Below, piece after piece: positions 44,500 to 52,513 of a stretch of 64,000 bases of DNA (position 1 is its first letter; each line of letters starts with the position of its first letter). The DNA lies in the NCBI RefSeq assembly GCF_014204415.1, contig NZ_JACHLE010000001.1, forward strand, positions 558,001 to 622,000, written 5' to 3'. The notes beneath the pieces were generated by a model. The model had not been told where the DNA came from. It did not search any database and saw only the letters and a list, made by a program, of their open reading frames with translations. A program made the position numbers and the translations under genes. This DNA is from Chryseobacterium defluvii. GTDB lineage: Bacteria; Bacteroidota; Bacteroidia; Flavobacteriales; Weeksellaceae.

Positions 44500-44766
44500 A
44501 ACAAAATTTACCATTCAAAAAACACAAATGAATTGAAAATGTCTACGGCTTTTTAGTTTTATAATAAAAAAGGTAAATAATGTCAGGCTCTGCTTATAAC
44601 TGCTTTAAACAAATGATGAAAAATTTATATTAAGGTGTATGTCTAACCATTAACCTGCTTCTTGAAAGCTAAAAAAATACAAAACTGTAAAGAAGTAAAA
44701 TTGGTTTTAGGTTATTTTAAAAACACAGAAAAAAAATCCACAGCTCAAAAGGCTGTGGATTTTTAC
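44500..44766 (+). ncRNA. Candidate small RNA, unit 2
   Basis: About 267 nt from the TTACTTTGTACC box to the terminator at 44731-44766. The stem AATCCACAGC pairs with GCTGTGGATT; the C/G change relative to unit 1 (CACAAC/GTTGTG) is compensatory, which favours a functional RNA hairpin. The body is co-linear with unit 1 apart from small indels. Confidence 0.6.
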
Positions 44767-44780
44767 TTAACAGTTATCTA

Positions 44781-44855
44781 GATAAATATCTACGCTTTGA
44801 TCGATATATATCTATGCGGATTTTTCAAAATTCCACTTTGGATGTTGTTACTTTG
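44781..44855 (+). promoter_or_regulatory. Unit 3: paired regulator sites and -7 box
   Basis: GATAAATATCTA at 44781 and GATATATATCTA at 44803 (22 bp apart), then TTACTTTG at 44848-44855, 45 bp after the second core. Confidence 0.6.
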
Positions 44856-44859
44856 TACC

Positions 44860-45127
44860 AACAAAATTTACCATTCAAAAAACACGAATGAATTGAAAAT
44901 GTCTTAATGGCTTTTTAGTTTTATAAAGAAGGTAAATAGTGCTAGGCTATAATTATAGCTGCTTTAAACAAGTGATGAAAATTTATATCGAGGTGTATGT
45001 TTAACCATTAACCGGCTTCTTGAAAGCTAAAAAAACACAAAAACTATATAAAGAAGTAAAATTGGTTTTTTAGGTTATTTTAAAACACAGAAAAAAAATC
45101 CACAGCTCAAAAGGTTGTGGATTTTAC
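44860..45127 (+). ncRNA. Candidate small RNA, unit 3
   Basis: About 268 nt from the TTACTTTG box to a terminator at about 45094-45127. The stem pairs CCACAGC with GTTGTGG, using one G-U pair where unit 2 has G-C, which again keeps the hairpin. The internal hairpin GGCTATAATTATAGC is nearly perfect in this copy. The short frame after ATG TCT stops at once (TAA), so no peptide is made here. Confidence 0.6.
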
Positions 45128-45141
45128 TTAGTAGTTATATC

Positions 45142-45216
45142 GATAAATATCTACGTTTTGATCGATATATATCTATGTGGATTTCTCAAAATTCCATTTT
45201 GGATGTTGTTACTTTG
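45142..45216 (+). promoter_or_regulatory. Unit 4: paired regulator sites and -7 box
   Basis: GATAAATATCTA at 45142 and GATATATATCTA at 45164 (22 bp apart), then TTACTTTG at 45209-45216, 45 bp after the second core. Confidence 0.6.
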
Positions 45217-45220
45217 TACT

Positions 45221-45486
45221 AACAAAATTTACCATTCAAAAAACACAAATGAATTGAAAATGTCTTATGGCTTTTTAGTTTTATAAAAAAGGTAAATGAT
45301 GCCAGGCTATGATTATAGCTGCTTTAAACAAGTGATGAAAATTTATATCGAGGTGTATGTTTAACCATTAACCAGCTTCTTGAAAGCTAAAAAAACACAA
45401 AAACTATATAAAGAAGTAAAATTGGTTTTTAGGTTATTTTAAAACACAGAAAAAAATCCATAACTCAAAAGGTTATGGATTTTTAC
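45221..45486 (+). ncRNA. Candidate small RNA, unit 4
   Basis: About 266 nt from the TTACTTTG box to a terminator at 45451-45486 with the stem CCATAAC/GTTATGG. Both sides changed together compared with unit 1 (CCACAAC/GTTGTGG), a true compensatory pair. The body is closest to unit 3. It is followed by about 430 bp of AT-rich DNA before the next gene, with no fifth unit. Confidence 0.6.
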
Positions 45487-45713
45487 TTTATAATAACCCA
45501 CTAACTATATTATAAATTGTATAATTTATTTTTTTCATCTTGTAATTAATTCTGCAAGTATCACCAACATAGATATAGCTTGTTATCTTTTGACTTGTAG
45601 CGTATTATGATGCAGCTTGGTAATTCACATTATGGTAAACACATTGCTGTAATGCTCAAATAGGAATTTGTATTTTTTTTTATTCATTTTTCTATAAATG
45701 TTATATATTTGCC

Positions 45714-45721
45714 TGAAAATT
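45714..45721 (+). promoter_or_regulatory. -7 box TATATTTG upstream of the lamin-tail protein gene
   Basis: TATATTTG at 45714-45721 matches the consensus, about 190 bp before the gene at 45913, implying a long 5' leader. No TTTG at 19-20 bp is evident. The rest of the gap 45487-45912 shows no gene. Confidence 0.4.
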
Positions 45722-45912
45722 AATGAAAATACTTTCTGAAGTTAAAAAAATCAATTGAAAATAATTTTAATAAGGAATATGTTAAAATAATTATCAGACA
45801 GTATTTATTAATAAGAACACAACAGGAAAAAGCGTTTTACTAAGAAACCACATTAAATAAGGTATTCTTTGTTAATACTGCAGCAAACACTAAGAATTGA
45901 AAAACATGTATA

Positions 45913-47358
45913 ATGAAGAAATTATTTCTCACCGTATTCCTGCTTTTGCAGGCGTACATCTATGGCCAATGCGGCCCTCCATGTCAACTTAACGGTATTG
46001 GGCTTTATATGTGGTTGGGCGATGGAGATTCCCAAACCATTGGAGATTCAACTACCGATGACGAAGACAATGATGACTTTATTGCTTTTAAAAACTATGG
46101 CACGTCCCCTATAAATATTTCAGGATGGCAGCTATATGCAGATCAGAGTGGTGCGGCAACACCGGTATTTACCTTTCCTTCCGGTACTATACTACAACCT
46201 AGTCAATATGTTTTGATTGTGGCTGACTGGAATCCGGGCCCGGCACTTCCTAATTTATGGTTTGATGCCAACTTTGCTTCCGGGGAGGGAATGTTTGAAG
46301 AAACCTCTAATAATGTTTCATGGGCGATCCTTCGGAATCCTGTTTCCAACCAATATATCACTATTCACCAGCAGGGAGGGGCTTCACAGGGACAGTCGCT
46401 TTCGGCGGCATTGGGTACTAAGGTTTGCAATACCAATGTTACAAGTTTTATTCCTACAGATTTCGACGGTTGCGAATCTGTTTACTATAATCAGAATACC
46501 TGCACTTTTCAGGAGCTGACAGATTGCTCATTGCCATTGCTAAATTCCGCATGTGGGCAGTTAAGCAACATGAGTCCTTCTTTAAGTTCATCTGCTGTAA
46601 GCTTTTCCTGTCCGGCAAGAAGCTATAACCTAAATTCCCTGCATACGGGAACTGCGCCTGCTAATACTTCTTTGGTATGGTTTACCAACGCTACACACAC
46701 TGGTACTGCCTATAGTACTCCGGCAGCAGCGCAGCCAGGTACTTACTATGCCTTTTATTATAATTCCTCATCCAACTGCTACAGTGCAGCAAGTACATCT
46801 GTTACAGTTACCGAAACACTGGTGAATGCACCAACACTGAGTTCGACCGCCCTCAGGAATGTCTGTCCGGCTCTTACGGCAAATCTGAACAGCCTGCATA
46901 CGGGAACGGCTCCTCTGGGAATGATGCTGGTATGGTTTACTAATAATACCCATACGGGAACAGCTGTAGGCAACCCGGCTGCAGTAACAGCAGGAACCTA
47001 CTATGCGTTCTATTATAGCATAAGTGGGGATTGCTACAGTAATCCCGGTAATGCAGTAACCGTTACCATTATTGATGATTGTTATTGTACACAGCCTTTT
47101 GCGGCGGGTACTCCGGATAGCTTTACCTTGATTGGTATCACCTCACAGGCCAAGCAGCTAAACTGGCCTGAAACAGTTCCGAACAGTTTTATTTCCATGG
47201 AGTCCAAAAACAAAGGCTTTGTCATCACGAGAGTGGCAAGCCAGGCTTCCATCACTGATCCTAAAGAGGGAATGGTGATCTACGATATTTCTGCCGGTTG
47301 TATAAAAATATATAACGGAACGATCTGGAAATGTATTCAGAGAAGGTGTAACAATTAA
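45913..47358 (+). CDS. Secreted lamin-tail-domain protein with Ig-like repeats
   Basis: 481 residues. A signal peptide ends near residue 18 (YIYGQ). Residues about 22-160 resemble a lamin tail domain (DDFIAFKNYGTSPINISGWQLYAD, FPSGTILQPSQYVLIVADW). Two repeats of about 85 residues follow (YNLNSLHTGTAPANTSLVWF and ANLNSLHTGTAPLGMMLVWF, each with TYYAFYY and a Cys), like Ig-type surface modules. The C-terminus carries EGMVIYDISAGCIKIYNGTIW, a motif also found in the next protein. No T9SS sorting domain is seen. It is probably a surface protein co-transcribed with the gene at 47370. Confidence 0.75.
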   Translation: MKKLFLTVFLLLQAYIYGQCGPPCQLNGIGLYMWLGDGDSQTIGDSTTDDEDNDDFIAFKNYGTSPINISGWQLYADQSGAATPVFTFPSGTILQPSQYVLIVADWNPGPALPNLWFDANFASGEGMFEETSNNVSWAILRNPVSNQYITIHQQGGASQGQSLSAALGTKVCNTNVTSFIPTDFDGCESVYYNQNTCTFQELTDCSLPLLNSACGQLSNMSPSLSSSAVSFSCPARSYNLNSLHTGTAPANTSLVWFTNATHTGTAYSTPAAAQPGTYYAFYYNSSSNCYSAASTSVTVTETLVNAPTLSSTALRNVCPALTANLNSLHTGTAPLGMMLVWFTNNTHTGTAVGNPAAVTAGTYYAFYYSISGDCYSNPGNAVTVTIIDDCYCTQPFAAGTPDSFTLIGITSQAKQLNWPETVPNSFISMESKNKGFVITRVASQASITDPKEGMVIYDISAGCIKIYNGTIWKCIQRRCNN

Positions 47359-47369
47359 GATCTAAGATT

Positions 47370-47891
47370 ATGAAAAAAAATAAATTAATATACGGTGTAT
47401 TATTCTGTCTGGCTGTTTCGTTGACAAATGCCCAGATAGCAGTGGGTAAAGCCAATGTAAACGGAGTGAGTACGATACTGGATTTTGCGAATGAAGCAGG
47501 CAATACAAAAGGGATCGTGGTACCAGCAGTGGATAATTTACCGTCCGGGCCTACCGGCAGTGATAACGGGATGTTTTTATTTGACAGGTCTGACAGGAAA
47601 TTTAAAGTATTTGAGAATAACATTTGGAAAGACCTGTCTGATCCGGGCAATGCATCTTCACTGGCGGTTAACCCGACAGCTGAAACAGGACAGAAGGTAA
47701 TCATAGGAAGTGCTTCTACTTCAGCCAACGGAGTCGTGGTTTTAGAATCTGCAGATAAGGCAATGATACTTCCTTTTATTTCAAATCCTCACCAGATTGT
47801 TAAAAGTCCGTATCCGGGAATGATGTGTTATGACCCTGTAAGCAAAGCTTTAGCGGTTTTTGACGGAAATGTCTGGAGCTATTGGAAATAA
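47370..47891 (+). CDS. Small secreted protein, partner of the lamin-tail protein
   Basis: 173 residues. A signal peptide ends after TNAQ. The mature protein opens IAVGKANVNGVSTILDFAN, an IGINT-like start, and contains DNGMFLFDRSDRKFKVFENNIWKDL and PGMMCYDPVSKALAVFDGNVW, repeats of the NGTIW/NNIW type seen at the end of the upstream protein. It starts 11 bp after that gene and is likely in the same operon. A structural surface role is probable but not shown. A strong terminator lies about 95 bp downstream. Confidence 0.75.
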   Translation: MKKNKLIYGVLFCLAVSLTNAQIAVGKANVNGVSTILDFANEAGNTKGIVVPAVDNLPSGPTGSDNGMFLFDRSDRKFKVFENNIWKDLSDPGNASSLAVNPTAETGQKVIIGSASTSANGVVVLESADKAMILPFISNPHQIVKSPYPGMMCYDPVSKALAVFDGNVWSYWK

Positions 47892-47984
47892 TGCGAGGTA
47901 TCGACAGATAAAAATTTTTACAAGAGATATCCGGGCAGAAAAAAGAGTTGCAAGGAATTAGATAATTATTCTTCAGGGAAAGAA

Positions 47985-48020
47985 AATACAGAGGGCTTCA
48001 TATTGAAGCCCTCTGTATTT
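47985..48020 (+). terminator. Terminator of the surface-protein operon
   Basis: AATACAGAGGGCTTCA-TAT-TGAAGCCCTCTGTATT is a perfect 16-bp palindrome with a 3-base loop. The T-run after it is weak. Confidence 0.8.
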
Positions 48021-48291
48021 TGAAGATATGTTTTACATAGATCCAAGGTAAGATAAAACTTTGTAAAAGTACATTGTTATAACACTATTAAAAGATGTGC
48101 TATATTCGGAATTACTTATATATACTTATAGGTAAGGAAAAGAATATTGTTTTAATTTTGAACCAAATCTGATAGGGTATAATCTTTATCCACGACTATT
48201 TTCTTATTCAATAATACAATTCTCGTCTGATAAGATCTACAAAATTATATTTCAGATATTTTAACTAAATCATCTCTTAAACTTAGTCCAT
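48021..48291. other. AT-rich gap without a gene
   Basis: Nothing coding is visible. TAATTTTG at 48153-48160 is a possible promoter -7 box for the small gene at 48292, but no -33 element lies at the proper distance. Confidence 0.4.
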
Positions 48292-48615
48292 ATGAAAATG
48301 ATCCCTGACTATAAAAAGATTTATCAGGACATCATCGCAGAGAAACGTCCTGAAAAAGCGGCGTCCTGTGAGATCTTCCTGAAAAAAGAAAACCTTACCA
48401 TGCTGGATGTGATAGCCATGAATAATATTATTTTCGGTACATCTGATGAGGATGCTGCTGTTTTTAATCAGAAGCATCGTTCCTACAATGAGCAGACCAT
48501 ACTGCATATACTGAATTTTCAAAAGGAAAATAATCTGAATAATATCCAGTTAGCATCAAAGTTTAAGCTTAGCAGAAATACTGTGGCTAAATGGAAAAAA
48601 AAGTTTCTGAATTAG
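48292..48615 (+). CDS. Small helix-turn-helix (transposase-derived) protein
   Basis: 107 residues. The C-terminus (NNIQLASKFKLSRNTVAKWKKKFLN) is a helix-turn-helix of the kind found in IS3-type orfA/transposase_8 proteins. The first 65 residues are helical and have no recognised domain. No transposase partner or inverted repeats are nearby, so it is probably a stand-alone DNA-binding protein. Similar-sized proteins of this kind occur at 16017 and 58286. Confidence 0.6.
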   Translation: MKMIPDYKKIYQDIIAEKRPEKAASCEIFLKKENLTMLDVIAMNNIIFGTSDEDAAVFNQKHRSYNEQTILHILNFQKENNLNNIQLASKFKLSRNTVAKWKKKFLN

Positions 48616-48714
48616 CCTTCATGCATTCAGCTTACACTCACTGATATTTTAGGTAAAAAGAATCTGTATATTAAAAGGATAGATAGAAGAAATTCCGAAT
48701 ATAGTACAACTTCC

Positions 48715-48757
48715 GAAAAGTTCACCATGATTTGAAATCATTTAGACTTTATATTTG
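48715..48757 (+). promoter_or_regulatory. Shared 15-mer and promoter of the SDR gene run
   Basis: GAAAAGTTCACCATG (48715-48729) is identical to the 15-mer at 61198 upstream of the AraC-type gene. TATATTTG (48750-48757) is a consensus -7 box, 34 bp before the SDR start codon. The 15-mer overlaps the place where a -33 element would sit. Confidence 0.6.
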
Positions 48758-48791
48758 TGATTAGATTAAAAAACAAATAAAAAGCATTCTT

Positions 48792-49547
48792 ATGTCAAAA
48801 AATGATTTAAACGGTAAAGTAGTACTTATAGCAGGAGGAGGAAAAAACCTGGGTGGATTATTAAGCAGAGATTTTGCATCAAAAGGGGCAAAGTTGGCCA
48901 TTCATTACAACAGTGAAAGCTCAAGAGAGGAAAGTGAAAAAACACTGGCTGAGGTAAAAGCTCTGGGAGCGGAAGCATTTCTGTTCCAGGGAGACCTTAC
49001 CAAAATAGAGAACATTACCAGGCTTTTTGATGAGACGGTAAAAGCTTTCGGAGGTATTGATATTGCAATCAATACAGTAGGAATGGTACTTAAAAAACCT
49101 TTCGTAGAAACTACTGAGGCGGAATATGACACCATGTTCAATATCAACTCAAAAGTTGCTTACTTCTTTATCCAGGAAGCAGGCAAAAAACTGAATGAGC
49201 ATGGGAAGATCTGTACCATCGTGACTTCTTTGCTGGCAGCATACACGGGACTGTATTCAACATACGCAGGCGCAAAAGCACCGGTGGAACATTTCACAAG
49301 AATGGCTTCCAAAGAATTCGGAAACAGAGGCATCTCCGTAACCGCAGTAGCTCCGGGGCCTATGGATACACCATTCTTTTACGGGCAGGAAAATGCGGAT
49401 GCTGTAGCTTACCATAAATCAGCGGCAGCATTGGGCGGATTGACTGATATTAAAGATATAGCTCCTTTGGTAGAATTTTTAGTAACCGATGGTTGGTGGA
49501 TCACCGGGCAAACTATTTTTGCGAACGGAGGTTATACGACAAGATAA
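48792..49547 (+). CDS. Short-chain dehydrogenase/reductase
   Basis: 251 residues. The cofactor motif VVLIAGGGKNLGG (GxxxGxG-like), the NTVG motif, the catalytic Ser in VTSLLAAYTGLYSTYAGAKA with Tyr-x-x-x-Lys, and the C-terminal TGQTIFANGGY are present. It is an NAD(P)-dependent oxidoreductase of classical SDR type with unknown substrate. It begins a run of seven genes on the plus strand ending at 54322, with gaps of 2 to 91 bp, which is probably one operon controlled by the promoter and 15-mer just upstream. Confidence 0.92.
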   Translation: MSKNDLNGKVVLIAGGGKNLGGLLSRDFASKGAKLAIHYNSESSREESEKTLAEVKALGAEAFLFQGDLTKIENITRLFDETVKAFGGIDIAINTVGMVLKKPFVETTEAEYDTMFNINSKVAYFFIQEAGKKLNEHGKICTIVTSLLAAYTGLYSTYAGAKAPVEHFTRMASKEFGNRGISVTAVAPGPMDTPFFYGQENADAVAYHKSAAALGGLTDIKDIAPLVEFLVTDGWWITGQTIFANGGYTTR

Positions 49548-49638
49548 ATTCAATTAATTCAGAAGTACTTTAGAAAATGGGTAATTGGGATGATAAGCAC
49601 AATCCGGTTATCCATTTTCATTTTAAAAATATGACATC

Positions 49639-49989
49639 ATGATACTGCGAATAATTAATTCAATACTAATCCTCATAGCCGTATTTATGGGGCTTAAACA
49701 GGGCTATGCCATGTTTTCCGGAAAACATGAAATGACGGAAATGTTTGGCAAATGGGGATTTAACAGGGTAGCATTGGCAATAAACGGAGCTTTTACCATA
49801 GCTGCCGCTCTGCTGATCCTGTTTCCTAAAACCTTCGTTTGGGGAAACTTTTTAATGGCTGCCGGAATCCTTTTGATCATTTGCCTGCACCTTATGGATA
49901 AAGATCTTAAAGGAGTGTTGATAGAGTTGCCGTTTTTATTGCTGAATCTGATCATCATTTACCTTCAGCACCCCTTAAAAAATGTATAA
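49639..49989 (+). CDS. DoxX-like membrane protein
   Basis: 116 residues with four hydrophobic helices. The segment GLKQGYAMFSGKHEMTEMFGKWGF between helices 1 and 2 and the following INGAFTIAAALLILF resemble the DoxX/DoxD-like family of small quinone-associated inner-membrane proteins. The role is unknown. It ends 2 bp before the lipoprotein gene, so the two are tightly linked. The 91 bp before it contain a possible hairpin (GAAAATGG...CCATTTTC). Confidence 0.75.
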   Translation: MILRIINSILILIAVFMGLKQGYAMFSGKHEMTEMFGKWGFNRVALAINGAFTIAAALLILFPKTFVWGNFLMAAGILLIICLHLMDKDLKGVLIELPFLLLNLIIIYLQHPLKNV

Positions 49990-49991
49990 CC

Positions 49992-50417
49992 ATGAAAAAC
50001 ATAATCCTTACGGTGATGATAGGCTTGGCCGGCTTTACGGCCTGTGGCCAGCAGGCACCTTCTTCAAGTAACAAAACCGAACAAAAGAATAATAAAATGA
50101 ATACAGATCAATTAACAAACAGTACTGTAAAAGAAGCTTTCGAAGCATGGCAGAAAGGAGACAGCCAGACATTTTTATCTTTCTTCACAGTAGATGCGGA
50201 ATTGTATGATGACGGAAATCCGAGAAACTTTCAAAAATTTGTAAAAGAGGCATGCGGGCATGAACGCTTTACCTCCATTGATAAAGTAGAGAATAACGGA
50301 CAGAGTATTTATGGGAATTTCCATACCGAAAGCTGGGGAGATTTCAGAACCTATTTTAAGTTCTATCTTAACTCCGATGGAAAGATTACACGTCTTGACA
50401 TAGGACAGGCCAATTAA
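49992..50417 (+). CDS. Lipoprotein with an NTF2/SnoaL-like domain
   Basis: 141 residues. The signal has a lipobox-like GFTAC (Cys at residue 18) followed by GQQAPSSSNKTEQ, a disordered spacer. The rest (about 45-140: VKEAFEAWQKGDSQTFLSFFTVDAELYDDGNPRNF) resembles the NTF2-like cone fold of the SnoaL family. A hydrophobic pocket is expected, but no catalytic residues can be assigned. It starts 2 bp after the DoxX-like gene and 18 bp before the aldehyde dehydrogenase gene. Confidence 0.8.
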   Translation: MKNIILTVMIGLAGFTACGQQAPSSSNKTEQKNNKMNTDQLTNSTVKEAFEAWQKGDSQTFLSFFTVDAELYDDGNPRNFQKFVKEACGHERFTSIDKVENNGQSIYGNFHTESWGDFRTYFKFYLNSDGKITRLDIGQAN

Positions 50418-50435
50418 AACTAAAAACTGTAGATT

Positions 50436-51809
50436 ATGAATACCTATCAATCTGCTTTTGACGCACAAAAAGAATTTTTCTATACAGATGTCACCAAAAC
50501 CTATGAGTGGCGTATAGACCAGCTGAACAGGCTGGAGAAAATGCTGGTCGAAAATCAGGAAATATTCTGCCAGGCTTTAAAAACAGACTTTAATAAACCG
50601 CCTTTCGAGCAGCTTTTTGAGATCACCGTACCGTTAGGCAATATAAAATATTACAAAGAAAACCTTCAGAAACTCATGGCTCCTGAGCAGGTTGCCATAC
50701 CTAAAGGACTGGAAGAAACAGGAAATAAGGGGATCATTTATAAAGAACCTTTTGGAGTAACGCTGGTCGTAGGGCCTTTTAATGCGCCAATCTTATTGCT
50801 TTTGGATCCGGCAATTGCAGCGTTGGCCGCCGGTAACCCTGTTATTTTGAAGCCTGCCAATACAACCCCCACCGTAGCGAAGCTGTTTGAAGAGCTTATT
50901 CCTAAATATTTTGACCCGGAAGCCGTCAATGTAGTAACCGGAGGCCGGGAAGAAATTACCGAACTCCTGAAACTGCCTTTTGATTTTATATTTTTTACAG
51001 GAAGCTCTGCAGTAGGGAAGGTGATCATGCGTGCCGCAGCAGAAAATCTTACCCCGGTTATCCTGGAATTGGGGGGTCAGAATCCTACTATTGTGGATGA
51101 AACTGCCAATCTGGATATTGCTGCAGACAGAATTGCATGGGGGCACAATGCCATTTCAGGCCAGTGGTGCATTGCGCCGGGCTATGTATATGTGCATGAA
51201 AGCATAGCAGAAGTATTTATTGATAAACTAAAGAAATCAGTTATAAAAATGTATGGTGAGGACCCGCAGCAGAGCCCTGATTTTGCAAGAATGATCAGTG
51301 AGCATGATGCAGAAAGGGTAGCGTCTTATATCATCCCTGAAAAGGTTGTTTTAGGTGGAAGATATGATATAAAAAACAGATATGTGGAGCCTACCATCCT
51401 GTACCCAAGTACATGGGACGATCCCGCATTACAGCAGGAGATCTTTGGCCCGGTACTGCCTGTAATGGCCTACTCCGATTTTAAGGAAACTGTGGGTATC
51501 ATTAAAAGAAAATCGAAATCGCTTGCTGCTTACATTTTCAGTAAAAAACAGGAGAATATTGACTATTTCCTGAACTCAGTTTCATTTGGAGGCGGATGTG
51601 TCAATCAGACTAATCTTCACTGCTGGATAGACAGTCTACCGTTTGGAGGAGTGGGATATTCCGGAATGGGCAAATATTATGGAAAAGCCGGTTTTGATGC
51701 CTTAAGCAACACTAAAGCTATGCTTATCGGAAATCCTGACCTTGAGCTTGATGTTTTTCCACCTTATGCCGATAAGGATATTGCTAAAAACCTGAGTGTT
51801 TTCGGATAG
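50436..51809 (+). CDS. Aldehyde dehydrogenase (class 3-like)
   Basis: 457 residues, shorter than typical class 1/2 enzymes and similar to class 3/fatty-aldehyde types. The general base Glu211 (VILELGGQNP) and catalytic Cys245 (SGQWCIAPGY) are present, as are the NAD-binding GPFNAPILL and FTGSSAVGK motifs. It oxidises an aldehyde with NAD(P)+. It lies between the lipoprotein and the channel genes in the same operon and may detoxify an aldehyde product. The substrate is unknown. Confidence 0.93.
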   Translation: MNTYQSAFDAQKEFFYTDVTKTYEWRIDQLNRLEKMLVENQEIFCQALKTDFNKPPFEQLFEITVPLGNIKYYKENLQKLMAPEQVAIPKGLEETGNKGIIYKEPFGVTLVVGPFNAPILLLLDPAIAALAAGNPVILKPANTTPTVAKLFEELIPKYFDPEAVNVVTGGREEITELLKLPFDFIFFTGSSAVGKVIMRAAAENLTPVILELGGQNPTIVDETANLDIAADRIAWGHNAISGQWCIAPGYVYVHESIAEVFIDKLKKSVIKMYGEDPQQSPDFARMISEHDAERVASYIIPEKVVLGGRYDIKNRYVEPTILYPSTWDDPALQQEIFGPVLPVMAYSDFKETVGIIKRKSKSLAAYIFSKKQENIDYFLNSVSFGGGCVNQTNLHCWIDSLPFGGVGYSGMGKYYGKAGFDALSNTKAMLIGNPDLELDVFPPYADKDIAKNLSVFG

Positions 51810-51848
51810 TCCGGTAACCAATCTTTAAATTATAGTATTAAATAATAC

Positions 51849-52505
51849 ATGATCAGTCAGTTACAGGAAAGAAAATATGAGATCCTTTTAGTAGCTCTGT
51901 TACAGCATTTGTTTGCAGGCATATTCCTTACGGATATGGATTTCTATACCCGGGTGGTGTGGCCAGTCAATATGCTGGTATTAGGATTAGGATCTATTTT
52001 CTTGTTTACAGGAAAACACAGCTGGAGGCATTGGTTCAGGAACCTGCACTTCATGGTGGTTTTATTACTGCCCGTGGGAATTCCTTTTTTTAAAGATCTC
52101 TCATGGTATTTCACTTTTTTGAATATCAATTATGTAGTTTTTTTCTGCTTTCTTTTCATGGAAGTCCTCAGATTTCTCATAAAGCCTGGCTATATCAATA
52201 CAGATATTATTTCTGCTTCCATCTGCGGGTATATGCTGCTGATAGAGATTTCGGTTTTTGCCCTGCAGTTTTTCCAGTACCGTGATCCTGCCTCTTTTAA
52301 AGGGGTTGATATTTCATCGCCTGCACTTACGTTTATTGACTTGGTCTATTTTTGCTCCATCACTTTTACAAGCATCGGATTTGGGGATATTACGCCTAAT
52401 ACTCATGTTACAAAACTTATTACTGCTTTTGTGGGGATAGCCGGCCAGTTCTATACCGTAGTGTTGGTGGGGATCCTCATCAGTAAATTTTCCTCAAAAA
52501 ATTAA
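51849..52505 (+). CDS. Two-TM-pore K+ channel-like protein
   Basis: 218 residues. An N-terminal part with about four hydrophobic helices is followed by a pore loop with TSIGFGDITP, which is the selectivity-filter signature of ion_trans_2 K+ channels (a G-F-G variant of GYG). A final helix follows (LITAFVGIAGQFYTVVLVGILISKF). There is no RCK or cyclic-nucleotide domain. It ends 8 bp before the bestrophin gene, so the two are in one operon. Confidence 0.88.
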   Translation: MISQLQERKYEILLVALLQHLFAGIFLTDMDFYTRVVWPVNMLVLGLGSIFLFTGKHSWRHWFRNLHFMVVLLLPVGIPFFKDLSWYFTFLNINYVVFFCFLFMEVLRFLIKPGYINTDIISASICGYMLLIEISVFALQFFQYRDPASFKGVDISSPALTFIDLVYFCSITFTSIGFGDITPNTHVTKLITAFVGIAGQFYTVVLVGILISKFSSKN

Positions 52506-52513
52506 TTTAAATT

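Larger units (their letters stand above)
44049..45486 (+). repeat. Four tandem ~360-bp repeat units
   Basis: Four head-to-tail units with a period of 360-372 bp start at the GATAAATATCTA cores 44049, 44421, 44781 and 45142. The last ends with its hairpin at 45486. All share the same order: paired GATA sites, TTACTTTG box, an A-rich start (ACCAACAAAATTTACC), a conserved middle (AAACAAGTGATGAAA or close, then TTTATAT, GGTGTATGT), and a terminal hairpin with T-run. Indels between copies break every short reading frame. Confidence 0.85.

Noticed and set aside
44049-45486. CRISPR array or coding repeats
   Set aside because: Units are about 360 bp with no short repeat-spacer pattern and no cas genes. 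Short frames after ATG TCT differ in every copy, so the repeats do not code for one conserved peptide.
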